Notes under the pieces: generated by a model
What the model was told of the DNA's origin: nothing
The model's database searches: none
Seen by the model: the letters and a program-made list of their open reading frames with translations, nothing else
Origin: Elusimicrobiota bacterium
GTDB taxonomy: Bacteria; Ratteibacteria; UBA8468; B48-G9; JAFGKM01
Assembly (NCBI GenBank): GCA_012515635.1
Contig: JAAYXZ010000061.1
Location: 1 to 29,432, forward strand
Length of the DNA: 29,432 nt
Direction: 5' to 3'
Program-made: the position numbers and the translations under genes
In this document: positions 7,313 to 14,824 of the stretch, in pieces
Layout: each line of letters opens with the position of its first letter
Position numbering within the stretch: the first letter of the stretch is position 1

Positions 7313-7522
7313 ATGGCGATGGAAAAAGGTAAAGTGAAGTGGTTCAATAACGCAAAAGGTTATGGCTTTATTGAACGAGAAGGCGGGCAAGAAGATGTCT
7401 TTGTTCACTACTCCGCTATTATGGGAGATGGATACAGAGCGCTGCAGGAAGGTGACACTGTTGAGTTCGAGGTAGTATCCAGTGATAAAGGGCTTCAAGC
7501 ATCGAAAGTCACAAAGGTATAA
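7313..7522 (+). CDS. cspA: Cold-shock protein, CspA family
   Basis: A 69-residue CSD protein. RNP1 is KGYGFIE and RNP2 DVFVHYS, with the aromatic WFNNAKGYGFI face that stacks on single-stranded RNA or DNA. CspA-type proteins act as RNA chaperones, in cold or constitutively. GGAGG lies seven bases before ATG 7313; a second ATG two codons later is also possible. It is preceded by a long structured leader and followed by hairpins, suggesting a monocistronic message. The specific paralogue cannot be assigned, so the symbol is generic. Confidence 0.93.
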   Translation: MAMEKGKVKWFNNAKGYGFIEREGGQEDVFVHYSAIMGDGYRALQEGDTVEFEVVSSDKGLQASKVTKV

Positions 7523-7529
7523 AATCCAT

Positions 7530-7544
7530 ACCAATTCTATTGGT
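7530..7544 (+). other. Short hairpin after the cold-shock gene
   Basis: ACCAAT-TCT-ATTGGT, perfect 6-bp stem, eight bases after the stop. No T-run follows, so it is not a classic intrinsic terminator; it may protect the mRNA 3' end. Confidence 0.4.
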
Positions 7545-7597
7545 TAGGGTGTGGCGGTTATGCCATTCCTATATAGATTGAACTTGGTAAAGGAACT

Positions 7598-7631
7598 GAT
7601 TAAGGGGCAGGGTACATCCCTCCCCTTAATC
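7598..7631. terminator. Long perfect-arm hairpin between csp and the TPR gene
   Basis: GATTAAGGGG (7598-7607) pairs with CCCCTTAATC (7622-7631), and inner AGGG pairs with CCCT around a TACAT loop, one bulged C: 14 bp in all. No T-run follows in either direction, so it could be a factor-dependent terminator, an attenuator or a protein site. Confidence 0.45.
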
Positions 7632-7632
7632 T

Positions 7633-7665
7633 CCTGCTTAAAAGTTGAGAGCATTTAAAAGCAGG
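7633..7665 (+). promoter_or_regulatory. Second hairpin abutting the ribosome site of the TPR gene
   Basis: CCTGCTT (7633-7639) pairs with AAGCAGG (7659-7665); AGGAG of the next gene begins five bases later. It might control translation of the operon's first gene or stabilise its message. Confidence 0.4.
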
Positions 7666-7676
7666 GAATAGGAGAA

Positions 7677-9356
7677 ATGAATACCATGCTCAAAAAGGGA
7701 GGGGTATTTGTTTGTTTTGTATTTTTAGGAGTTTATCTTTTATGCGAAGCGCAAAACAATACTTCCGGATATTTAAGGATGGCTTATGAAGCGCATAAAA
7801 GAGGGTTATATGAGATATCTAACTCTCAGATTGAAAAACACATAAAAGAAAACAAGGATAGCGCCGATATTGATTACGCTCATCTGTTATACGCTATCAA
7901 CAACATCTATCTTGAAGATTTTAATAAAGCAATAGAATCCCTGAATATCATAAGAGAGAAAAGGCCGGAATCCGCCTTTTTCAAAGACGCCACATCATAC
8001 CTTATACTTACTCATCTCAAAACAGGGAATTTACCGCTTGCCCTATCTTTATACGCTGATTACGAAGACAGGTTCTCTGCCGATACATTTCTTGAAGAGC
8101 AGATAGCGCAGACCCTCTTTTCAGCCGCAACAACCAAATTCAGGGAAGGGGACATAAAGACCAGCAGGGAACTGTTCAATATTATCTCCACTAAGTTCTC
8201 TTCATCCGAATATCTGCCATTATCGTTATATTACCAAGCCCTTACCTATTATCAGAATAACGAATTTACGAAAGCGGCAAAACTGCTCAAAAGCGCATCG
8301 GACATATCTAACAGCATCACACAAAAAGAGATAGTTGCGGATATCTATCTTAAGTTAGGCGACTGTTTTTTCAATGAACGGGACTACGCCTCCGCGGAAC
8401 ACTTTTTTAACAGAGTCCGAACTGAATTTCCTGATACCGTATTTAGCACATTGGCATCATTCCAGATATCACTGATTGAAAAACGGCGCGGGAACCTTGA
8501 CAAAGCGGTATCTATTCTTGAAGGTCTGAAAACCAGCCACGAAGAGGATGTCCATTACAAGGTCCTCGCCGAACTGGCAAATGTAAAAATGTTGCAGGAG
8601 AAATGGACAGAGTCGGAGACCTACCTTAAAGAGATAACAGAACTCCCTGTGGAAGCAATAAACCTTGCGGAGGTTCACCTTAAATTAGGGGTTGTGAATT
8701 TTAATATGGGCAACTTTGAAGATGCAATAATATATTTCAGGAATGTTGTCGGCTCTCCTGCAAGCAAAGCGGTAAAAGAGAGCGCTATTTTCTGGCTTGG
8801 CTATACATATTACATAAAAAACCTTTTTAATGACGCTGTAACAACTTGGGACAGATTGCGGATAGAGTACCCTGAAAGCAAGTATATCCACGAGATATTA
8901 TTCTCCACAGGGAAACAACTCTACGAAACCAAAAACTATGCGGAAGCAGAGAAAGAGTTATCGGAACTCATCACAGGATACCCTGACAGTTCTTTTTACC
9001 AGTCAGCCGCTGAAATGCTTATAGACAGCAAAATACAGCAAGGCAAATTGAATGATGCGCTGGATATATGTGAGATGTTCCTTGAAACACAGACCAGCGC
9101 AACGGTCTCCTTCTTATACGGCAAAACACTCTTTCTGTTAAAGGACTTCAAAAAAGCGAAAGAGGCGCTTGAGCAAATACAAAGCAATAAACCGTCCGAA
9201 CAAGTAGAGGTTGCCTATTATCTTGCAGGCATACACGAAAGACAAGGGGAGATAACAAAAGCGCAGGAAAAATATCTTGAAATCATAACTTTCTTCCCGG
9301 AGTATACTGATTGGACAAAACAAGCAGAAGAAAAACTCAAACAACTGAAGAAATGA
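7677..9356 (+). CDS. Periplasmic TPR-repeat protein, first gene of the TonB operon
   Basis: A 559-residue protein with an N-terminal signal peptide (about residues 1-26, hydrophobic VFVCFVFLGVYLLC; the Cys-Glu-Ala end could also be a lipobox-like site). The rest is a run of tetratricopeptide-like helical repeats, about a dozen, with signatures such as AEHFFNRVRTEFPDT, NFEDAIIYFRNVVG and YAEAEKELSELITGYPDS. The FPD/YPES spacing is like that of BamD and CpoB (YbgF), which work at the outer membrane or with Tol-Pal. AGGAG sits just before ATG 7677. Its stop overlaps the ATG of the barrel gene (ATGA), so the two are coupled. Inferred: periplasmic scaffold for the barrel and TonB system. Confidence 0.8.
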   Translation: MNTMLKKGGVFVCFVFLGVYLLCEAQNNTSGYLRMAYEAHKRGLYEISNSQIEKHIKENKDSADIDYAHLLYAINNIYLEDFNKAIESLNIIREKRPESAFFKDATSYLILTHLKTGNLPLALSLYADYEDRFSADTFLEEQIAQTLFSAATTKFREGDIKTSRELFNIISTKFSSSEYLPLSLYYQALTYYQNNEFTKAAKLLKSASDISNSITQKEIVADIYLKLGDCFFNERDYASAEHFFNRVRTEFPDTVFSTLASFQISLIEKRRGNLDKAVSILEGLKTSHEEDVHYKVLAELANVKMLQEKWTESETYLKEITELPVEAINLAEVHLKLGVVNFNMGNFEDAIIYFRNVVGSPASKAVKESAIFWLGYTYYIKNLFNDAVTTWDRLRIEYPESKYIHEILFSTGKQLYETKNYAEAEKELSELITGYPDSSFYQSAAEMLIDSKIQQGKLNDALDICEMFLETQTSATVSFLYGKTLFLLKDFKKAKEALEQIQSNKPSEQVEVAYYLAGIHERQGEITKAQEKYLEIITFFPEYTDWTKQAEEKLKQLKK

Positions 9357-10777
9357 AAAAAACTTATTCCATATTAACCTTCATTTTAATATTATCGGTA
9401 TCTATCGGTTTTTCACAGGGCATACAACTCCCTGATGAAGAGATTACCGGAGAGGATACCCGTATTGAAAAGACGCATATCTTCTCGTTTCCTGCCCCGT
9501 CATTTAAGGTAAGGTTACCTGAACTGCAAACCCCTGAAGATTTTTTTCTTGCGGATAATCTCCTGCAAAAAAAGGCGAAAGGCAATGTCTCTTTCTTGTT
9601 CGGCAGTAATAACACCGCAGGCACCCTCTTCTCTTACCGCTCGTTGACAGAAGGGACCGAATACAAGGCAGACATAGAGGGGCTTTTATCGCATGGACAC
9701 AGGGACAACAGCAAAACAGGCAGCATATCTTTTGATTTCCAGCGAAAATCCTCTTCAAGCGCCTTCTCAACAGGCGTGTTAATCGGGGAGATGCAACTGC
9801 CGGGTCCTGAGAACTCTCCGTTCCCGGACAGAAAGCGTGATTTCACTTCATTTAACACAGAATATTCCTTTACACGGAATCCTGATTTTATCCCGCTTAT
9901 CAGCAAGACATTTTATAGGATAGACAACTCCGAAGAGATAAACTTCATATTATTGAACTCCCGTATTAATAATGGTCCTTTTTCATTTGAAACGGGGATA
10001 GAACGACAGGATGTCTTCAGTGACGGATTTTCCTCTACGGCTTTTTACCAGTCCGTTAACAGAACACAGGGGCCGCTGACCATCGGAGGCACACTAAAGG
10101 TTATAGAGCGGTATGGCTGGAAATTTCTTCCTTCGCTCACTTATAATATCAATGACGCAACCTCTCTGAACCTCTCAGGCACATACCAAATCCCCGACCT
10201 TTACAAGGACATGCTTGGCAGTGAACACAAAGAAATCACAAGCCACGAATTTGCCCCCGAAGAGGAATACAAACTCTCTCTTGTCTTTAACAAGCAATTT
10301 ACCAACACAGATATACGCCTTGATATATCCCCTGCATACAAGGAGAGGTTTTACAGTTGGGCGGATACAGACACAAACGGGTTGCTGGAGCCATACCCCC
10401 AAAGATACTGGCAAACATCTATCAACCTTATAGCGCAACATAAATTTACGGATTATTTTACAGGGTATATCACAGGCGAAAAACGGTTTTTATCGGAAGA
10501 GGTAGAGTATTACCCTGAAGCGATATTTGATGCAGGGTTTGTAGTGAACTACAAAAATTTTGAGTGGAATAATTGGGTATCTTACACAGGTGAAAGAAGT
10601 TTCTCAGACAAGACGCTCGGAAGTGTTCCTATATTCAATTCAGAGATAACACTCCAAATAAAGAACATAAAGTGGGGTATAGCGGTTCATAACATCACCG
10701 ACAGAGAGTATTCTTCAGTCCCTGAATACCCCGCAGAAAAAAGAAGTGTGCTATCATTTATACAGTTTTTCTTTTAA
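9353..10777 (+). CDS. Plug-less TonB-receptor-like outer-membrane beta-barrel
   Basis: A 474-residue outer-membrane protein. Signal peptide at residues 1-21 (SILTFILILSVSIGFSQG). Right after cleavage comes QLPDEEITGEDT (25-36), which resembles the TonB box and the LPxxxVTG start of many receptors. Instead of a plug domain (about 130 aa), the sequence passes straight into alternating aromatic beta strands, ending NITDREYSSVPEYPAEKRS…FF, the typical last strand of TonB-dependent receptors with terminal Phe. Full receptors are usually 600-1000 residues. I chose ATG 9353 (overlapping the TPR stop as ATGA) because it starts a clean signal peptide; an upstream in-frame ATG at 9311 does not. ExbB, ExbD and TonB follow. 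The substrate is unknown. Confidence 0.75.
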   Translation: MKKTYSILTFILILSVSIGFSQGIQLPDEEITGEDTRIEKTHIFSFPAPSFKVRLPELQTPEDFFLADNLLQKKAKGNVSFLFGSNNTAGTLFSYRSLTEGTEYKADIEGLLSHGHRDNSKTGSISFDFQRKSSSSAFSTGVLIGEMQLPGPENSPFPDRKRDFTSFNTEYSFTRNPDFIPLISKTFYRIDNSEEINFILLNSRINNGPFSFETGIERQDVFSDGFSSTAFYQSVNRTQGPLTIGGTLKVIERYGWKFLPSLTYNINDATSLNLSGTYQIPDLYKDMLGSEHKEITSHEFAPEEEYKLSLVFNKQFTNTDIRLDISPAYKERFYSWADTDTNGLLEPYPQRYWQTSINLIAQHKFTDYFTGYITGEKRFLSEEVEYYPEAIFDAGFVVNYKNFEWNNWVSYTGERSFSDKTLGSVPIFNSEITLQIKNIKWGIAVHNITDREYSSVPEYPAEKRSVLSFIQFFF

Positions 10778-10793
10778 AAAATCGGAGGAATAA

Positions 10794-11426
10794 ATGAGTG
10801 TATGGAATCTTATAATCAAGGGCGGCTTGATAATGATACCCATCTTCCTTGCAGGGGTAATCACACTGGCAATAATCATTGAACGCCTTATATCACTTAA
10901 AAACGCAGAGATAAATAACGACCAATTTATTAAAGAGGTTGAAGAACTCCTGAAACGAAGAAAAATCAGAGAGGCAATCCAGTTATGCCAAAACAACGAT
11001 AAACCTGTCCCGCGGATAATAAGAGCAGGGCTCTTGAAGTCCGACAGGAGCAGGGAAGAGATAAAAGAATCCATAGACGACGCCGCAAACCACGAGATAC
11101 CCGTCCTTGAAAAGTATTTGGGCATCATCGCTACCATCGCCACCATAGCGCCCCTGTTAGGGCTTCTTGGCACTGTAACAGGGCTGATAAAGGCATTTAT
11201 GGTAATAGAAGCGCAGAGCGGACTTGTAAATCCGGGAGAACTCGCAGGCGGTATATGGGAAGCGCTTGTCACAACCGTAGCAGGTCTTACTGTTGCTATT
11301 CCCGCTTACCTTGCTTATAACTATTTTGTAAGCAGAGTCAACAACATTATTCTGCAGATGGAGAAGAGCGCTACACGGCTGATAGATATCCTTTTTCTTT
11401 TGAAAAGAGACGAAGGGGAGGAATAG
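10794..11426 (+). CDS. exbB: ExbB/TolQ/MotA-family proton channel subunit
   Basis: A 210-residue inner-membrane protein with three membrane spans: about residues 10-30, 105-130 (LGIIATIATIAPLLGLLGTVTGLI, the MotA/TolQ/ExbB signature) and 150-175 (EALVTTVAGLTVAIPAYLAYNYF). ExbB forms a pentamer around ExbD and uses proton flow to energise TonB. The large cytosolic loop between spans one and two is typical of ExbB/TolQ. GGAGGAA precedes ATG 10794. It is one base from ExbD. The ExbB rather than TolQ name is chosen because a TonB gene and a receptor-like barrel are adjacent, while no TolB or Pal is present. Confidence 0.9.
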   Translation: MSVWNLIIKGGLIMIPIFLAGVITLAIIIERLISLKNAEINNDQFIKEVEELLKRRKIREAIQLCQNNDKPVPRIIRAGLLKSDRSREEIKESIDDAANHEIPVLEKYLGIIATIATIAPLLGLLGTVTGLIKAFMVIEAQSGLVNPGELAGGIWEALVTTVAGLTVAIPAYLAYNYFVSRVNNIILQMEKSATRLIDILFLLKRDEGEE

Positions 11427-11427
11427 C

Positions 11428-11832
11428 ATGAAGTTTTCAAGGCGTTATTCAATTGTAAAGGGCGAACTTAATATCGCCCCTCTTATAGATGTGGTATTCC
11501 TTCAACTCATCTACTTTATGCTTACTTCAAGTTTTATTATGCAGCCGGGGTTAAAAATCAATTTACCGCAGGCGGCAACATCCGAGACACTGACAAAGAA
11601 AGAAGTCATTGTGGACATAAGCAAAGAAGGCGCCATGTTTTTCAGAGAAAACCCCGTCTCAATAGAAGAACTGGAAGCAATTTTTCAGGAGACCGCCCAT
11701 CTTAACACGGATGCAGTGTTAATTATCAAAGGTGACCAGAAAACAGAGCACGGCATTGTTGTAGGCGTGATGGACTCCGCAAGAAAATCCGGAATAAAAA
11801 AAATTGTTATAGGCACCATGCCCGAATTATAG
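11428..11832 (+). CDS. exbD: ExbD/TolR-family biopolymer transport protein
   Basis: A 134-residue protein: short basic N-terminus, one membrane span (about residues 15-37) carrying the essential aspartate D21 in LNIAPLIDVVFLQLIYFM, and a periplasmic domain ending in the usual VxGVMDxARKxGIKKIVI sequence. It couples proton entry through ExbB to movement of TonB. GGGAGG lies before the ATG, which is one base after the ExbB stop. The promoter of tonB follows after a 71-base gap. Confidence 0.92.
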   Translation: MKFSRRYSIVKGELNIAPLIDVVFLQLIYFMLTSSFIMQPGLKINLPQAATSETLTKKEVIVDISKEGAMFFRENPVSIEELEAIFQETAHLNTDAVLIIKGDQKTEHGIVVGVMDSARKSGIKKIVIGTMPEL

Positions 11833-11892
11833 TTAGAGAACTCTGCTAAACCGAACTTAACAGGTTGTCTTAAAGAAAAACAAAGGACGGCG

Positions 11893-11898
11893 TATAAT
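11893..11898 (+). promoter_or_regulatory. -10 element of a leaderless promoter before tonB
   Basis: TATAAT at 11893-11898; five bases separate it from the ATG at 11904 and no Shine-Dalgarno is present. The -35 is poor: TTAAAG (11870-11875, 17-base spacer) or TTGTCT (11865-11870, long spacer). Confidence 0.5.
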
Positions 11899-11903
11899 AA
11901 ACC

Positions 11904-12593
11904 ATGACTTGGAAAAACAATCTTCTGTTAAAAACTTTTCTACTAAGTTTAGCCATACACATCTCGGGAGTGTTCCTGTTTTCCCTTGTGCTGCCGTTGT
12001 CTATCAGGGAGATAAAGCCATTAGAGGTCTCCTTACTCCCTTTAAGCGCCTCTTCCGAGACACCTGTCTCCGAACTGACAGCAGGCATCTCCACCGCACT
12101 ACCTACAGCATCCGCAAAGAGTGAAGGCATTACTGTTGTGACACGGAGAGAGGTTCTGCGGTTTGCCCCGCAAGAAGTTACGGGGGTATCAAAGGCCATA
12201 ACCCCTGTGGAGATAATCTTTGACACACTTGAACTCCCTGATATAAAACTTCCCGAAATCGTTGCTTTCAATTTAGTCGGCTCCTCATCAGAGAAGAGTT
12301 CGGCAAGTTCGGATATTGAGATAGAAGGTCCCGCAGGCGAACGAATCCCGATTTACAGGGAACCGATAACATATCCGGGCTGGGCGATAGAGAAATCCCT
12401 GGAAGGCATTATCCGCATAAAATTCTGGGTTGACCCTGACGGAAAAATAGCGCTTACAAACCTCATCACCTCATCAGGGTTCGCAGAACTTGACCTTTAC
12501 GCAGAACAGACATTCAGGCGCTGGATATTTGAACCGATAAATACAGATAAACAAGCGTGGGGATTAATAACTTTTCGCTTCCATTTACGATAA
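11904..12593 (+). CDS. tonB: Energy transducer TonB
   Basis: A 229-residue TonB-family protein. The N-terminal span (about residues 9-31) has S15 and H19, matching the S-x3-H pair that E. coli TonB uses to touch ExbB. A middle linker with fewer prolines than usual follows. The C-terminal domain (about 155-229) begins YPGWAIEKSLEGIIRIKFWVDPDGKI, the YP motif and beta-alpha-beta fold that binds TonB boxes. It completes the ExbB-ExbD-TonB triad. Its own TATAAT sits six bases before the start, so besides read-through from exbD it probably has a leaderless transcript. The zinc-ribbon gene overlaps its stop (TAATG). Confidence 0.88.
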   Translation: MTWKNNLLLKTFLLSLAIHISGVFLFSLVLPLSIREIKPLEVSLLPLSASSETPVSELTAGISTALPTASAKSEGITVVTRREVLRFAPQEVTGVSKAITPVEIIFDTLELPDIKLPEIVAFNLVGSSSEKSSASSDIEIEGPAGERIPIYREPITYPGWAIEKSLEGIIRIKFWVDPDGKIALTNLITSSGFAELDLYAEQTFRRWIFEPINTDKQAWGLITFRFHLR

Positions 12594-12823
12594 TGATTAA
12601 AATAGAACTGAATTTTGCGGTAGCCCTGTATTTACTCATAAGCATCCTGATACTTCTTTTATGGATTCGCTTTGAACACATAAAGACCAGTAAAACAAAG
12701 AACCAAAAGCATACTACCCTTTGGCAATGCCCCCTATGTTTTTATGTCTATGTGGACAGCCGTTCAGAGACCATCTCCAGATGCCCGAAATGCAACACTC
12801 TTCACAAAAGAGAAAAAAAATAG
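12593..12823 (+). CDS. Small membrane-anchored zinc-ribbon protein
   Basis: A 76-residue protein: one N-terminal span (about residues 8-25, rich in Leu/Ile), a basic linker, then a zinc ribbon CPLC (C46, C49) and CPKC (C64, C67). Start chosen at ATG 12593, sharing its A with the TonB stop codon, which gives a clean membrane segment; an earlier in-frame ATG at 12557 lies inside tonB. The ribbon would face the cytoplasm. Function unknown; the overlap implies coupled translation with TonB. Confidence 0.7.
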   Translation: MIKIELNFAVALYLLISILILLLWIRFEHIKTSKTKNQKHTTLWQCPLCFYVYVDSRSETISRCPKCNTLHKREKK

Positions 12824-12870
12824 TAAAATAAATAGATATACGAACCTTGTTTCAAGGGAAAGGAGACGAT

Positions 12871-13077
12871 ATGATTACAGAGATAGGTATAGTTGCGGGT
12901 GAGGTCTGGCAATATCTTGAAAAATACAACGAAGCCACACTTTCCCAAATTGCCAACGCAATAAAGAGAGAACGAAACCTTGTGATGTTAAGTTTAGGAT
13001 GGCTTGGAAGAGAAGGGCATATCCTTATTGTAAAAGAGGGAGATGATTACAAGATAACCCTTCGCAAAAAAGAATAA
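12871..13077 (+). CDS. Small winged-helix domain protein
   Basis: A 68-residue protein matching the compact winged-helix family often found in anaerobes and candidate phyla (helix-turn-helix text ATLSQIANAIKRERNLVMLSLGWLGREGHILIVKEGDDYKITL split across helices two, three and wing). These proteins are predicted to bind DNA; targets are not known. AAAGGAG lies before ATG 12871, so I reject the longer frame from 12847. It ends the TonB-associated run; 45 bases follow before tRNA-Gln. Regulation of the TonB operon is possible but unproven. Confidence 0.7.
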   Translation: MITEIGIVAGEVWQYLEKYNEATLSQIANAIKRERNLVMLSLGWLGREGHILIVKEGDDYKITLRKKE

Positions 13078-13122
13078 TTAACTTCTCACCACCAAAACAC
13101 ACTTTTTGACATTTAACAGAAT

Positions 13123-13196
13123 TGGGGGATCGTCTAATGGTAGGACACGAGACTCTGGCTCTCGGTGTCTAGGTTCGAGTCCTAGTCCCCCAGCCA
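13123..13196 (+). tRNA. tRNA-Gln (CTG)
   Basis: Acceptor TGGGGGA (13123-13129) pairs with TCCCCCA (13186-13192); D-arm GTC/GAC with GG in the loop; anticodon stem CGAGA/TCTCG around CTCTGGC, anticodon CTG; T-arm CTAGG-TTCGAGT-CCTAG. Discriminator G, and CCA is encoded (13194-13196). Confidence 0.93.
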
Positions 13197-13244
13197 TTCA
13201 GTATCTTATCACGCCTTCCACACCCTATTCCGTTATTGTGGCAG

Positions 13245-13272
13245 TTGTAAAAACATAACGATATTGTATAAT
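13245..13272 (+). promoter_or_regulatory. Promoter for the hexuloisomerase gene
   Basis: TTGTAA (13245-13250), 16-base spacer, TATAAT (13267-13272). The leader would be about 40 bases, without an obvious Shine-Dalgarno. Confidence 0.5.
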
Positions 13273-13317
13273 ACTTTTGTTCACCGGCAACGGTTCTCTA
13301 TACAACAAAAGACATAT

Positions 13318-13833
13318 ATGAAAGACAAAATACTTAAAGAAATAGCGGATACGGTAAACAGCATAGAAGCAAAGAATTATAAACTGCTTGCCTCTAACCT
13401 CATAAAGGCAAAACGCGTCTTTATTGCAGGCGCAGGGAGAAGCGGTCTTGCAGGACGGTTTTTTGCAATAAGATTAAGGCATCTTGGAATAGAGAGTTAT
13501 GTAGCGGGCGATAATCCCTGCCCCCCGATAAAAAAAGGCGACCTTTTGATTGCCGTCTCATATACAGGGAACAAAAAAACAGTTATACATATTGCAGAGA
13601 AAGGTCGGGAAGCAGGGGCAAAGGTGCTGACCATAACATCCGATAAAGATACCCCGTTGACAAAGTTATCCAACCACACAATACAGATACCCATAAAACA
13701 TTCTTTACAGTTCAGCGGTTCGCTCTTTGAGCAGAGCGCCCTTATATTCCTTGATATCTTTGCAGAAGATTTCAGAAGACAGCAGGGTATCTCCCGCTCA
13801 GCGATGATAAAACAGCACGCCAATCTGGAATAG
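13318..13833 (+). CDS. hxlB: SIS-domain 6-phospho-3-hexuloisomerase
   Basis: A 171-residue SIS-domain sugar isomerase closest in text to 6-phospho-3-hexuloisomerase: FIAGAGRSGLAGRFFAIRLRHLG, then AVSYTGNKKTV and a C-terminal SALIFLD segment. The enzyme converts 3-hexulose-6-phosphate to fructose-6-phosphate in the ribulose monophosphate pathway; run backwards with HxlA it supplies ribose phosphate in organisms without a normal pentose phosphate pathway. HxlA is not in the window. ATG 13318 gives the usual length; the longer frame from 13264 begins inside the promoter. An unrelated SIS isomerase (GmhA- or KdsD-like) is less likely given length and motif. Confidence 0.78.
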   Translation: MKDKILKEIADTVNSIEAKNYKLLASNLIKAKRVFIAGAGRSGLAGRFFAIRLRHLGIESYVAGDNPCPPIKKGDLLIAVSYTGNKKTVIHIAEKGREAGAKVLTITSDKDTPLTKLSNHTIQIPIKHSLQFSGSLFEQSALIFLDIFAEDFRRQQGISRSAMIKQHANLE

Positions 13834-13930
13834 CCCCCTGCCCATTACCAAGCATAGCAACCCCGCAAAAAAACGCTTCCAAATGCAAGCGCCGCCCCGC
13901 AGAGATGTTTATCCCGCACTGGTTTTATTA

Positions 13931-13936
13931 TATAAT
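13931..13936 (+). promoter_or_regulatory. -10 element for yggS
   Basis: TATAAT at 13931-13936; start near 13943, about 15 bases before the GTG start. The -35 is weak (TTTATC, 13908-13913). Confidence 0.4.
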
Positions 13937-13957
13937 ACTATTATGGAGGCAACCCGA

Positions 13958-14617
13958 GTGATAGATATACGAGAGAACACAGAAAAAATAATGCGGTCTG
14001 TTCCCGACGGCGTATTGGTTGTTGCCGCAACAAAAAAGAGGAGCGCAAAAGAGATAAACGAAGCCATAAAGTCAGTGATTACGGCTGTTGGTGAGAATTA
14101 TGTTCAGGAGGCGGAGACAAAGTTCAAGGAGTTGCAGCAGGGCGTAAAGCGGCACTTTATCGGACACCTGCAAAGAAACAAAATAAATAAAGCGCTTGAT
14201 ATCTTTGATACCATAGAGACCGTTGACCGCCTCTCTTTAGCGCGGGCTATAGATAAATCCGCAGGGAAAAAGGGCATTGTGTTCCCTGTGCTTGTAGAGG
14301 TCAACAGCGGCAGAGAACCGCAAAAATCAGGGGTGATGCCCGAAGATGCGGAAAAACTCCTGCAGGATATCGCCTGCCTGAAAAATATCAAGGTTGAGGG
14401 GCTGATGACTATGGGGCCTTTGGTTGATAAAGCCGAAGACATAAGGTCCTTTTTTCGCTTAACAAAAGAACTCTTTGATAAACTGAAAGACACAAAACTC
14501 CCCAATATAAGAATGAAGTATCTCTCTATGGGTATGAGCGACACATGGAGAGTCGCAATAGAAGAAGGCGCAAACATAGTACGCATAGGAACCGCTATAT
14601 TTGGGCCCAGAAGATAA
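13958..14617 (+). CDS. yggS: YggS/PROSC-family PLP homeostasis protein
   Basis: A 219-residue PLP-binding protein of the YggS/PLPBP family, a TIM-barrel relative of alanine racemase that buffers vitamin B6. Visible: VVAATKKRS (the PLP lysine), GENYVQEAETKF, HFIGHLQRNKINK, VEVNSGREPQKSG and the C-terminal LSMGMSDTWRVAIEEGANIVRIGTAIFG, all standard. I chose GTG 13958: GGAGG (13945-13949) is eight bases upstream and is itself formed by the ATGGAGG that would serve as the alternative start at 13943. Monocistronic by context; tRNA-Ser follows 15 bases downstream. Confidence 0.92.
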   Translation: MIDIRENTEKIMRSVPDGVLVVAATKKRSAKEINEAIKSVITAVGENYVQEAETKFKELQQGVKRHFIGHLQRNKINKALDIFDTIETVDRLSLARAIDKSAGKKGIVFPVLVEVNSGREPQKSGVMPEDAEKLLQDIACLKNIKVEGLMTMGPLVDKAEDIRSFFRLTKELFDKLKDTKLPNIRMKYLSMGMSDTWRVAIEEGANIVRIGTAIFGPRR

Positions 14618-14632
14618 ACACTGTTTTTTTAC

Positions 14633-14721
14633 GGAGGGGTGGCTGAGCGGACGAAAGCGGCCGACTCGAAATCGGTTGTGCCTTTACGGCACCGCAGGTT
14701 CGAATCCTGCCCTCTCCGCCA
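14633..14721 (+). tRNA. tRNA-Ser (CGA)
   Basis: Acceptor GGAGGGG (14633-14639) pairs with CCTCTCC (14711-14717); D-arm GCT/AGC; anticodon stem GCCGA/TCGGT around CTCGAAA, anticodon CGA; long variable arm GTGCC/GGCAC typical of serine; T-arm GCAGG-TTCGAAT-CCTGC. Discriminator G and encoded CCA (14719-14721). Confidence 0.93.
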
Positions 14722-14790
14722 ACTTTAATACAAAACTATTCCCCGCAGGGCATATTCCACCGGCATCGCTTATATGCAAGCCCTGTGATG

Positions 14791-14799
14791 TGGTATAAT
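14791..14799 (+). promoter_or_regulatory. Extended -10 promoter for the DHS-like gene
   Basis: TGG-TATAAT (14791-14799) is an extended -10 with no good -35. AGGAG (14815-14819) then precedes ATG 14825. Confidence 0.5.
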
Positions 14800-14824
14800 T
14801 TACTACTAAAAAATAGGAGCCGAT

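Noticed and set aside
13106..13111. Consensus TTGACA just before tRNA-Gln
   Set aside because: A matching -10 would fall inside the tRNA, so it cannot drive it.
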